Positions 31,759 to 41,886 of a DNA stretch of 64,000 bases are shown piece after piece. Position 1 is the stretch's first letter; every line of letters begins with the position of its first letter. Under the pieces are notes generated by a model, which saw only the letters and a program-made list of their open reading frames with translations, had not been told where the DNA came from and did no database searches. The DNA comes from Malacoplasma muris (GTDB taxonomy: Bacteria > Bacillota_I > Bacilli_A > Mycoplasmatales > Mycoplasmoidaceae), in NCBI RefSeq assembly GCF_046774425.1, contig NZ_CP177248.1:62001-126000 (forward strand), in the 5' to 3' direction. The translations under genes were made by a program, and so were the position numbers.

Positions 31759-32112
31759 ATGAATTATCAAATAGGTATTGATGTTGTTGATAATTATAAA
31801 TTTTTATCTTTAAGTTCACTTGCAGTTAAACGAATGTTAACTGAAAATGAGTATAAAGAATATTTATTAATTGATGATTCTTATAAACCAAAATATTTAG
31901 CTGGAAGATGAGCTGCTAAAGAGGCTGTTTATAAATCATTACATAATATAGTAAGAATAAATGTGGTTAATATTGAGATATTATATAATGAAAATAGAAT
32001 TCCATATTGTTCTAATGTTAATGATATTTCAATTTCCATATCTCATACAGATAACCACACAGTAGCAATATCTATTTTTAAATTAATTAATAAAAATTGC
32101 ATTAAAAATTAA
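31759..32112 (+). CDS. acpS: Holo-[acyl-carrier-protein] synthase
   Basis: Transfers 4'-phosphopantetheine from CoA to acyl carrier protein. It has 117 residues. The Mg-binding Asp is in IGIDVVDNYK near the N-terminus and the second motif is GRWAAKEAVYKSL (TGA as Trp). ISISHTDNHTVAISIF is the conserved third block. Length matches the AcpS family. It is cotranscribed with the DivIVA-like gene. Confidence 0.9.
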
Positions 32113-32165
32113 ATTTATTTTTCAAATATTTTATATAGATATTTAAAAAATAAATTTTTTATTAT
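32111..32165 (+). terminator. Terminator after acpS
   Basis: AAATTTATTTTT (32111-32122) is matched by AAAAATAAATTT (32146-32157), followed by TTT. The loop is long (about 23 bases). Confidence 0.6.
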
Positions 32166-32266
32166 TAATTAAAATAAATTTTTGCATTTTTTTTAAAATA
32201 AAAATAGAAATAAAGTTTAGAGATAGATTTTTAAAATATTGTTGCTATTATTTTAGGAGGTAATTT

Positions 32267-32536
32267 ATGAACTTAATAGCAATGATAGGCATTGTAGATA
32301 ATATTGATAAAATTGATAATATTAATTCAAATCTTTATTTAAAAGTAGATAAACCTTTTATGTATGGAGAGTTAAATGAAGAATGCTATGAATTAATTCC
32401 AATTGAAATAAATAACAAGATTTTTAAAAGTGAATTAAATTCACTTAATAAAGGAAATTTAATTGGTTTTAAAGGAAGAATTAAAAATGATAATATGATT
32501 ATAAAAATTGTTGCTGAAAAAATACAAATGTTTTAG
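32267..32536 (+). CDS. Small OB-fold-like protein (SSB-like)
   Basis: An 89-residue protein preceded by a near-perfect AGGAGG (32255-32260). MNLIAMIGIVDNI at the start and GNLIGFKGRI..KIVAEKIQMF at the end resemble the first and last strands of single-stranded-DNA-binding OB folds, but the length is half that of SSB and the middle is not conserved. DNA or RNA binding is a guess. Its terminator is the hairpin duplicated by IS30 copy 2. Confidence 0.5.
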   Translation: MNLIAMIGIVDNIDKIDNINSNLYLKVDKPFMYGELNEECYELIPIEINNKIFKSELNSLNKGNLIGFKGRIKNDNMIIKIVAEKIQMF

Positions 32537-32554
32537 ATTATAAATATTTTTTAA

Positions 32555-32583
32555 AATAGATATTAGTTTTACTAATGTCTATT
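32555..32583 (+). repeat. Left target duplication of IS30 copy 2 (a terminator hairpin)
   Basis: AATAGATATTAGT and ACTAATGTCTATT form a 13-bp stem (one T-G pair) with loop TTT. All 29 bases are repeated exactly at 33766-33794. This copy has lost the T tract: the IS end GCTCGATTG follows directly. Confidence 0.88.
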
Positions 32584-32624
32584 GCTCGATTGAAATATGA
32601 AGTGCAACACATATTGTAAAATAT

Positions 32625-33686
32625 ATGTGCACTTCATTTTTTTGTTTACATAAAATAGGACAAAAGAAAAAAGGTGCCTTAGTTTTCCACAACAGAGACA
32701 CACCCACTATGTTATACAACCATTTATCAGAAAAAGAAAGAGCAATAATTGAATTTATGTTCTATCAAGAAAAAAGATCTTTAAACTCAATTGCAAAAGA
32801 ATTGAATAGACATAGATCTACAATATCAAGAGAATTAAAAAGAAATGAATCTTGTGGAATATATAATTCTAATAATGCTCATAAAAAATATTTAAATAGA
32901 AAATGAAATTCTCATGCTTTTTATCTTGATAGATACAAAAGTTTTACAGATCTATTTTTAGATAAATTTAGAAAAATAGATCATGGAGTTGAAGCAACTT
33001 GTCATTATATTAAAAAAAAAATTATCCTTGTGTCAAAACACCAAGTTCTAGACAGGTTTTTTAATTGAATAAAATCCAATAGATGAAAATTAAAAAGGTC
33101 AGATAGACTTAGAAAAGGATATGTAAAAGGTAGAAAAAGACATAAAGGTATGTTTTCTAAATTTGATGAAAAATATGTATTTCCTTTTTGAGCTAGACCT
33201 TCCAAAATAGAAAAAAGAGAAGAATATGGACATTTTGAAGCAGATTTAATCATTGGAAAAAGAAAAGCTGGATATAGCAATTTGCTAACTCTAGTAGAAA
33301 GAGTTACAAGAATGACATATATTATTAAAGTCAAAAATAAAAATTCTTTTACAATAAATTCAACAATTAAAAAATTGGTTGAAGAAAATAATTTAGAAGT
33401 AAAAACAATCACAATAGATAATGGAATTGAGTTTAATAAAATAGGAATCCTTGCCTATTGATTAAATTGCAAAATTTATTATTGTGAACCATATGCTTCA
33501 TTTCAAAGAGGAAGCAATGAAAATGCTAATGGTATTATTAGAAGATTTTATAAAAAAGGAACAGACTTTGATTTATTAACAGATGATGATGTAGTTAGAC
33601 TACAAAATAGGATAAACCTCATGCCAAGAAAAATGTTTGGTTTTAAATCAAGTTATGAAATAAATAAACATTATATAGAAAGGTAA
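32625..33686 (+). CDS. IS30-family transposase, copy 2
   Basis: A 353-codon frame to TAA 33684-33686 (TGA as Trp); MLYNHL at 32709 may be the real start. The helix-turn-helix region LNSIAKELNRHRSTISRELK is followed by the DDE core: GHFEADLIIGK (first Asp), TIDNGIEF (second Asp) and RGSNENANGIIRRFYKKG (Glu), all present. Relative to copy 1, an A tract is longer by two bases (near 33010-33020) and a T tract by one (33057-33062), shifting the frame for about 14 codons. That turns CVKTPSSRQVFNWI into LVSKHQVLDRFFNWI. That helix-turn-helix-like segment looks more typical in copy 1. Catalysis may be intact but DNA recognition altered. Confidence 0.85.
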
Positions 33687-33690
33687 TAAA

Positions 33691-33720
33691 AACTCATAAC
33701 CATTTTATTGGCTATGAGTT
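33691..33720 (-). terminator. Hairpin inside IS30 copy 2 facing inward
   Basis: AACTCATAACC (33691-33701) and GGCTATGAGTT (33710-33720) form a stem with one mismatch. On the minus strand it is followed by TTTTTATTA, so it may block antisense reading into the transposase. The same hairpin is present in copy 1. Confidence 0.45.
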
Positions 33721-33765
33721 ATAAGTTGTGCTATTATGATGTTGCACTTCATATTTCATTCAGGG

Positions 33766-33794
33766 AATAGATATTAGTTTTACTAATGTCTATT
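33766..33794 (+). terminator. Right target duplication of IS30 copy 2, still a terminator
   Basis: The exact hairpin of 32555-32583, here with the T-rich tail TTTCTTTTTATTT. It is the likely original terminator of the SSB-like gene. Confidence 0.8.
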
Positions 33795-33975
33795 TTTCTT
33801 TTTATTTAAGTATTATAAATTTAAAAAAATTAATATTGTTGTATAATTATTTTCCAAGAGATTAATTCAAATTGGTAGTCTTAAGTAATAGAATGTTTTA
33901 TTTTTGTAAAATTATATGCAATTAATTAAATTTAACATTTCACTATTTCTTATATTTTTGTGTGGGGAAATTAAT

Positions 33976-36390
33976 ATGAAACGAAATAATAAAATATTAA
34001 AATATTTCACATTATTTGGTGTAGCAACTAGTTTTATTGTGCCATCAATTATTGTATTAACAAGTTGTGGAAACACTAGTAGTAATTTTACAATAGCAAC
34101 ATCTAATGATGTTTTTACAAATAGTGTAGTTCAACTTGGAGCTTCATTTGTTGATTCGCCATCCACTACAGAATTTAGAAGTGTATATGGTGCATTAGTA
34201 ACATATGTTAATGAAGGTGATTATGAATATAATGATAAAGGCGAATTATCAAATCAACCTATTGCAAGACTAGTAATGGAAGCTGCAAGTAAAATTATTG
34301 TATATGGTCAAGAAAATGGAACTGGTGCAGAAAAAGTTCTTTTAACAATTGATTCAAGTGATTTAACAAATAAAGATGCATTTATAGTAGAAAATGGTGC
34401 TTATAGTATAAATTTAGATAAATTTGGTGAAGCAATGATAAATGCAACAAAAGTAGAATTCACACTTAATAAGGATTTTAAGTGAGTAGATACTAATGGT
34501 CAACCAAAACAATCATTAGTTCCATTAGACTTTTGATATTCTTTAAAAGGTTATAAAACATCTTCAGATTATGGTTTAAATTCAAATGGTTATTTTTTAG
34601 GTCTTGCAGGAATTGATTATGATAAAACTATTGCTCATAAAGAAAATGAATCTGTAGAACCTGGAAGTACTTTTACATATTTTATTGGAAAGACAAAAGC
34701 TCCATATCTTTTAGACATATTAACAAAACAATATTTCTTTCCAATACCACATTCGCATCCTAAAGCAACAGCTACTATTGAAACTCCAGATAATTCAAAT
34801 GTAATTAAATTTATTACTACAAGTGATAGCAAACAAATAATTGATAAAAATAATACTGATTGAACAAAAGTATATGGTGGTGGTCAAGAGAAAGATGTTG
34901 ATGTTTGATCAATAGGACCTTATTATATTTCTGCAAGTTCTGAGCAAGATGTTATATTTGATATTAACATTAATTATTTTAATGCAATGAGATTAATGTA
35001 TGACATGAATAAATTAGATGTAACTAAAAAAATACCTAAGGTAATTAAAAGATACAAAGCAGGAAATGCTATTTCAATATATGATAAGTTTGGATCAAGA
35101 GAAGTTTCATATGCCCCTGTTCCTCAAGAACGTGATTCTCAAGCTGTATCAAGATATATTAATACTAATTCATTGATAGCAATACCAGCTCCTAAAACTT
35201 CTCAAGGAAGATTTATTGGATACAATCTTGGTATATATGATGCAAATGGGCAAATAAAAGATACTAATTTAATAGGGACTCAATATGAAAAATTTGTTAA
35301 GAATTTTCATACAGAAAATAGTAGAAAAATAAGAAAAGGAATTAATGAATATATTAATTGAGCATTTTTAGCTGAAATAAAATATGGAACTGGAACCAAA
35401 GATTTTTCATTATCATCTATCCCTTATGGAGTTTTTCCAGTAAAAACAAATGATAATTCTGCTGCTCCAGTTGATTATTATCAAGCAATTGGTAAATCAT
35501 TAGCACTAACAATAGACAATAATTCAGCATCACCAAATAGTGGTACTGAATTGATTCCACAGGGAATAATTGGAAATAAATATTTACCAATGATGAATCA
35601 ATCAAGAAAAATTATTGCTGACAATCAATCAGTTATTGATTTTCAAAACCTTTTAACAACAGAAGGATATACAAAAGATAATCCATTAAAACTGCCATAT
35701 TGAACTCTTGTTCAAGCAAATAATGCAAGTGATACATCTTATTTTAAAGAAGTAAATAGTGTTATTAGTGAATTGAGTGATGGAGCAATTCAATTTACTT
35801 ATAAAAGTTATGATGCTAGTAGTACTGTAAATAATGTTTATTATAACAAGAGTGTTCCAATGGCTGATATGTTATGAGGGCCTGATTATAATGGGATAGG
35901 CACATGAATTGGAATATATTTTGCTTATGCTTATAATGAGGATGGAACTCCAAAAGATTTAGCTAATAAATTAAGTAATGTAGAAGTTTCACAAGATACA
36001 TTAGTTCCAGCATATCATATTACAAATTTATGAAAACCACTTTATGAAACTATAAAGAATAATGGAATAAAGCAAAATCAACAAAATTCCAACAGTTGAT
36101 TAATTAGTTTGAAAAATCATTTAACTAATACTGGTGCAGCATTATTTGAAGCAAATAACACTTACAAGGATATTAAATCAAATTTAGATACAGAAATATC
36201 TATTTGAGCTAGTATTAATCAATCAAATGGTATTAATTTAATTGATTGAATTGATAGTCAATCACCAATTATTCCTATGTATCAACCAAGTTTAACATAT
36301 GTTGGTTATAAATTAGTTGATCCAAAATATCAAGTAATTTTAAATTTAAATGGTGATATAAATTATAGAGATTTTGTTTTAAAATATTAA
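33976..36390 (+). CDS. OppA-like substrate-binding lipoprotein 1
   Basis: An 804-residue lipoprotein. The signal peptide MKRNNKILKYFTLFG.. ends in LTSC with Cys31 as lipidation site. I chose ATG 33976 (GGGGAAA upstream) over an upstream in-frame ATG at 33916. The mature part is similar along its length to the next gene, with shared blocks such as PAPKTSQGRFIGYNLGI, KVYGGGQEK and SVPMADMLWGPDYNG. Location just ahead of oppBCDF implies peptide binding at the outer membrane face. Many TGA Trp codons. The substrate could equally be another oligomer. Confidence 0.8.
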
Positions 36391-36736
36391 TTTATATTTA
36401 TGTAATAGAGAGATTAATTAATAAAAATTGTGCATATTTTAATTATTATGGTTTAATTAATATTAAGGAAGATAAATATGAATAAGAAAATTTATACATC
36501 AATTAAATACATTTCTATGCAAATCTTTAATAATAAAAGAATTGGATAGGTGTTTTTACTTGATATATAAAGATAATTATTATTAGTAAAAACAAATAAA
36601 AAAATTGCTAGTAATAATTAAAAATGTTAATTTTATAAATAAAATGATTTCTTAAAAATTATTACTAGGTATATAGTAATAATTTTTTATTTTATGTATT
36701 ACTTAATTTACTTCCTGTTTTATGAAAGGACTAAAA
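36391..36736 (+). other. Intergenic region between the two OppA-like genes
   Basis: 346 bases. They hold a 23-codon ORF with its own RBS (AAGGAAG; 36478-36549, MNKKIYTSIKYISMQIFNNK then RIG), a hairpin GTTTTTACT/AGTAAAAAC (36552-36593) and a terminator at 36655-36690. The small ORF may be a leader peptide or the remnant of a third lipoprotein start. Confidence 0.45.
36655..36690 (+). terminator. Terminator upstream of OppA-like gene 2
   Basis: AAAATTATTACTA (36655-36667) pairs with TAGTAATAATTTT (36674-36686), followed by TTATTTT. Confidence 0.7.
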
Positions 36737-39151
36737 ATGAAATTCAATAAAAAGAAAACTTTAAAATATTTAACTCTAGCTGGTGCTGCTTTAGCAGTTA
36801 CTGTCCCAACAGCTGCTATATTAGCAAGTTGTTCTACTGCTAATAAAGGATTTGTTATTGCATCATGAAATAATGTTTTTGCTAATAGTTCTACACAACT
36901 TGGCTCTTCTTATACTGATGCTCCTAGTACAACTGAATTTCAAAGTGTATTTGGTGCTCTTGTTACTTATGTTACTGAAGGAGATTATGTATATGATGAT
37001 GCAACTAATGATTGGGCATCAAAACCTGAATCAAGACTTGTATTAGAAGCTGCAAGTAAAATTGTAATTTATGGTAAAGACAGTAATGGTCAAGATACAG
37101 TATTGCATACTATTGACCCTTCTAATTTATCAGATACAACTGCATTTGTAAATCGTAATGGTACTTATAGTATAAATACAGAAGAGTTTGGTAAAAAAAT
37201 GGCAAATGCTACTAAAGTTGAATTTACTTTAAATAAAGACTTCAAGTGAGTTGATACTAGTGGACAACCTAAACAATCATTAGTTCCAAGAGATTTCTTA
37301 TACTCTATAAAAGGTTATAAGAATTCATCTGATTATAAATTGAATTCGAATGGGTATTTTATGGATCTTGCTGGAATTAATTATGAAGAAACTATTAAAT
37401 TGAAAACTAACAATTCAACTGAAACAGGCGGTAAATTCACATATGTAATTAGTGATACTACAAAAACTCCTTATTTTTTAGATATATTAACTAAACAATA
37501 TTTCTATCCTATTCCATATTCACATCCAGATGCTGCAGCAACACAAGAAACACCTGATACATCTAATGTTGTGAAATTCACAACAAGTGGAACTGATAAA
37601 ATTATTGATAAAAAGGGTACTGATTGAACAAAAGTATATGGTGGCGGTCAAGAAAAAGGTGTTGATGTTTGATCAATAGGACCTTATTATATTTCTGCAA
37701 GTTCTGAGCAAGATGTTACATTTAGTATTAATCAATCATATTTTGATTCTATGAAATCAACATATGATATGAATAAATTAGATGTAACTAAAAAAATACA
37801 TAAGATAATTAAAAGATATAAACAAGGAACCACTCCAGAAACAATATATAATCTATTTGGCTCTGGTGAAGTTTCATATGCTCCTGTGCCTCAAGCACAA
37901 GCTAGTGATGCTGGCAAAAAATATAAAGGAAGCGCATCATTAATTAGCATTCCTGCTCCAAAAACTTCACAAGGAAGATTTATTGGATATAATCTTGGAA
38001 TTTTTAATGAAAAAGGGCAACTTAAAGATTCAAAACTAGTAGATTCAAGTTATGAAAAATTTGTTAAAAATTTTCATGATGATAATGCTCTTAAAATAAG
38101 AAAGGGTCTTAATGAATACATAAATTGAGCAAAATTAGCTGAAGTAAAATACGATGTTGGTACTAAAGATTTTTCTTTATCATCAATCCCATATGGTGTA
38201 TATTCAGTGCAAAAAGATGCAAGCACTAATATTGACTACTATAAAGCAATTGGTGATGGCGCAACACTAAGTGTAGATGCTGAATCAACAGATTCTACTG
38301 ATACTAGTGTGTCTACAATACAACCTAAAGGTATAATTGGTGGAAAATATAATCAAATGAAAGATTCTGATGCTTATATTCTAGCAAATGATACTGAAAA
38401 ACAAGAGTTAACAACAGCTTTAACTGCAATGGGTTACAAAAAAGAAACTCCATTAAAATTAACATATTGAACATTATCTCAATCAAAAGATCCAAAAGAT
38501 ACTGCATATTTTACAGAAGTTGGCAAACAAATTGAAGTTCTTACAAATCAAGCTGTAACATTTACTTATATGGATTTTAATGCAGCTTCAACTGTTGATA
38601 ATGTTTATTATAACAAATCTGTTCCAATGGGAGATATGTTATGAGGGCCTGATTATAATGGTCTTGGAACATGAATTGGATTATACTTTGAATATGAATT
38701 TAAGAATAATTCTCCAGTTGACACTCTTCAACCTAATGTTGGTCAAGAAAAAGGATATGATAGTTTATCTCAAGCTTATCATACAACTAATTTATGAAAA
38801 CCATTACATGCTGTATTAGATGCTGCTTTAGAACATCAACCTATTAACAATTCAAATTGAGCAGTTAGTCTTGCAAATTATTTGCAAAGTAAAGGTGTAG
38901 CAGCTTTTGAAGAAAAGGATACTTATAAAACTATTAAACCAAGTCTTTCAAATGAAATATCAATTTGAGCTGGTCAATCTACTTCAAATGGAATTAATTT
39001 ATTAAATTGAATAGATAGTCAATATCCAATTTTGCCAATGTATCAAACTTCACTAAATTATCACGGTTTTAAATTAGTTGATCCAAAATATCAAGTAATT
39101 TTAAATCAAAATGGTGATATTAATTATAGAGATTTTGTTCAAAATAATTAG
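36737..39151 (+). CDS. OppA-like substrate-binding lipoprotein 2
   Basis: An 804-residue lipoprotein, exactly as long as its upstream paralogue. Signal peptide MKFNKKKTLKYLTLAGAALA.. ends in LASC with Cys32. TGA is Trp throughout; one TGG occurs (NDWASKP). Shared blocks with paralogue 1 include SLVPRDFLYSIKGYKNSSDY, PYYISASSEQDV, PAPKTSQGRFIGYNLGI and the C-terminal NGDINYRDFV. Divergence is concentrated in short patches (for example residues 150-170 and 490-530), as in duplicated binding proteins with different ligands. GAAAGGA upstream is the RBS. A terminator follows the stop. Confidence 0.8.
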
Positions 39152-39162
39152 TAAACTATAAC

Positions 39163-39208
39163 AAAAAAATACCAATTATTCTTTCTAAAGAAATTGGTAT
39201 TTTTTTAT
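39163..39208 (+). terminator. Terminator after OppA-like gene 2
   Basis: AAAAAAATACCAATT (39163-39177) pairs with AATTGGTATTTTTTT (39192-39206). Confidence 0.85.
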
Positions 39209-39276
39209 TTAATTTAGATTTAAAAAAATTTTTATATATAACAAAAATATTTTATAATATTCCTAGGGGATAAATT

Positions 39277-39357
39277 ATGATTAAATGCTGATGTACTAAA
39301 AACATGATTATCAAACAATCTTATATGTTTAATAATGTAAACATATATAATTTTTAG
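39277..39357 (+). CDS. Short ORF, possible leader peptide upstream of oppB
   Basis: 26 codons preceded by AGGGGA at a good distance: MIKCWCTKNMIIKQ then SYMFNNVNIYNF, with TGA as Trp. It lies between the oppA terminator and a second hairpin with a T tail that precedes oppB. Position and size suggest a translated leader, but there is no obvious run of one amino acid. It may be chance. Confidence 0.35.
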
Positions 39358-39408
39358 TAGCAGACTTCATATTATAATTATTAATTCATTAAACTATTGA
39401 TTTGATTT

Positions 39409-39437
39409 AAAGGGGGGTTTGCATACTCCTCTTTTTT
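39409..39437 (+). terminator. Terminator-like hairpin in the oppB leader
   Basis: AAAGGGGGG (39409-39417) pairs with CTCCTCTTT (39426-39434) including two G-U pairs, followed by TTT. It is unusually GC-rich for this genome and lies 38 bases upstream of the oppB start, so full termination would silence oppBCDF. This suggests attenuation or a drop in expression from oppA to oppB. Confidence 0.6.
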
Positions 39438-39474
39438 ATTTCCTAAAATTATATTTGATAAAGAAAGGTTTAAT

Positions 39475-40725
39475 ATGTTTAACTATGTTTTAAAAAGAAT
39501 AGGGTTTTCTATCTTAGCACTTTTTATATTGATTACACTTATTTTCTTTTTAGCACAATTGTTACCAACATGACCAATTATTAAGGGAAACCAAGAATCC
39601 ATGGAGGATTTTTATAAAAGACTTGAAGGGTATGGTTTGCTAGATAATGTTTTTGTTCAGTATGGTAGATTCTGAAGACAATGGCTTGGAGAAGGTAAAT
39701 TTGGGCAATACTTTAGTATGCCAAGTACAACAATACCAGAAGCATATGCAAAAGTTATGCCATATACAATTATTATTGCTGGTATATCGTTTGTTATTGG
39801 TGTAGTTGTTGGTGTTACATTGGGAATAATTGCAGCAATATATAGAGGTAAATGACAAGACACATTTATCAATATTATTTCTGTGTTGTTTATATCAATA
39901 CCATCATTTGTTTTAGCATCATTTTTTTCAAGATGAGCTACTGAATCTGGTTGAAAAATATCTTTTCCAGCTATTGATTCAGCAAGTTTTGATGTGGCAA
40001 CTATGTTTCAAACTTCAATATTGCCAATTAGTTCTTTAGCTATTTCAATTGCTCCACCATTAGTTTATTATACAAGAAATGAAATGGTTGATGTTTTAAG
40101 TCAAGATTATATAAAAACTGCTCTTGCAAAAGGAGTTTCATATAATACTGTTATTTTTAAACATGGACTTAGAAATTGTTTAGTTCCAATAGTTTCAATT
40201 TGTACACCAACATTTTTAATTGTTATTGGTGGTTCAATTATTATTGAAAATTTCTTTCAAGTTCCTGGGATTGCACAAAAACTTGTAGAAGCTGTTCAAA
40301 AGAAAGAAATATATTTATTAATGTATAACGCTTTGGTAATATCAGGTATTTATTTCCTTTTAGAAATATTAGCTGATATATCATATACATTTATTGATCC
40401 ACGTATTAAATTAGCAAGTTCAAACTCAATAAGTATATTTGTAATTATAAATAATTACATTTATAGAAAAAATGAAATTAATAATTTAAATAAGTGAATC
40501 AAAAATAATGTATTTGAAGTTGAATATAATTCACAACTACATAAAGAAATAACTTCTAAAGATTTAATAAATTATAGAAAAAAAACAATAACCCTAAATG
40601 ATCAGATAGTTCAAGCATTATCTTTAGATAAAAATAATAAATATTTTATTTATATGGGTTCTAAATATAAAGTTCAATATATTAAATCTTCTAATATAAA
40701 TTTAGATAGTAAAGGAAAGGAGTAA
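39475..40725 (+). CDS. oppB: Oligopeptide ABC transporter permease OppB
   Basis: A 416-residue membrane protein. MFNYVLKRIGFSILALFILI is the OppB/DppB start. The coupling motif region is YYTRNEMVDVLSQDYIKTALAKGVSY (E-A-A-type loop), and FIDPRIKL (about residue 308) is the usual C-terminus. About 105 further residues (Lys, Asn, Tyr-rich, cytoplasmic) are an extension not found in typical OppB. Several TGA Trp codons. AAAGG is the RBS. First gene of oppBCDF; oppC starts seven bases after the stop. Confidence 0.92.
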
Positions 40726-40732
40726 TTATAGT

Positions 40733-41881
40733 ATGACATCTTCAAAAAAATCTATTGATGTAAATCATGGATTAGAACATATAGATACTTCAAAGTTTAA
40801 ATTTGCTAAATCTTTTGGCGACACAAGATTAGATCAAATAGTTGGTAAACCATCTACTTATTTAAAAGATGTAGTAAAAAGATTTATTAAAAATCCTTGA
40901 GCTATGATTTTCCTTGCTTTGTTTATTATTATTGTTTTATTTATAATAATTGTTCCATTAACATCAAAATATAAAGTAGATACTGCTGTTTCTTCAATTA
41001 GTTGAGCTTTTAATTTAAGGCCAAGATGACCAGGTGGAGTTATAAATGGATACTATGAAAAATTATTAAATAATACTGAATATGAGAAAATAAAAGATAC
41101 ACCTGGTTTTATAATTGAATACCTTGGAAGATTTGGTCCACAACATAGATTAATTATTAATCCTTATGCATTAAATGAGTTAAAAGATGTATATCCTTTA
41201 TTTGGTACAGATGCTAGAGGAATTGATATATGAACAAAAACATGAGTTGCTGCTGGAAATTCATTATTGGTAGCAGTTGGTGTTGCCTTGGTTTCAATTA
41301 TAATTGGAGCAGTATATGGTTCAATATCTGGTGCATTTGCTGGTAGATGACCTGATACTATTTTAATGAGAATAATTGAAATACTTTCTGGAATACCAAC
41401 TATATTATGATTGTTATTGCTAGGTATAATATTTTCAACAGATGGTTCATCACTTAATTTACAAGCACTGTTTACTGCTTTAATATCAATTATGTGAATG
41501 GGACCAGCATCACTTACTAGAATGTATATAATGAAATCAAAAGATGCTGAATATGTTCAAGCTGTTAGAACACTAGGTGGCTCACAAGCAAGAATTATAT
41601 TTGTTCATATGTTACCTAACATATCAGGAAGATTATTAGTAAGATTTGTTCATATCATTCCATCAGTTATTTTCTTTGAATCAACACTTGTTTATCTTGG
41701 TTTAAAAGATTCAACAGAATTAGGATTAGGAACTGCAATTAATGATGGTAATAGTATCACAGAGTATATTGCACCTTTACTTTTACCTGCACTTATTTTA
41801 GTAGGTCTAACTTTATCTGCTCAAATTGTAGCAAATGCACTTAATGATGCAGTTGATCCAAGAGTAGATGCAAGAAAGTAG
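40733..41881 (+). CDS. oppC: Oligopeptide ABC transporter permease OppC
   Basis: A 382-residue protein. A cytoplasmic N-terminus of about 50 residues leads to TM1 (FLALFIIIVLFIIIVP). A large loop (about 80-160) follows, ending in FGTDARGIDIWTKT, the OppC signature (GTDxxGRD-like). The coupling loop is RMYIMKSKDAEYVQAVRTLG, followed by ALNDAVDPRVDARK at the C-terminus. TGA is Trp throughout. AAAGGAAAGGAG in the oppB tail acts as RBS. Confidence 0.93.
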
Positions 41882-41886
41882 GTTTT

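Larger units (their letters stand above)
32584..33765 (+). mobile_element. IS30-family insertion sequence, copy 2 (1182 bp)
   Basis: The same element as copy 1, in plus orientation: starts GCTCGATTGAAATATGAAGT and ends CTTCATATTTCATTCAGGG, with 26-bp imperfect terminal inverted repeats (32584-32609 and 33740-33765). It is flanked by a perfect 29-bp duplication that is a complete terminator hairpin. The perfect duplication suggests a more recent insertion than copy 1, which has one mismatch. It lies between the SSB-like gene and the first oppA-like gene. Confidence 0.92.

Noticed and set aside
36478..36549. Annotating the 23-codon ORF between the OppA genes as a gene
   Set aside because: It has an RBS but no similarity and is very short, so I left it in the intergenic note.
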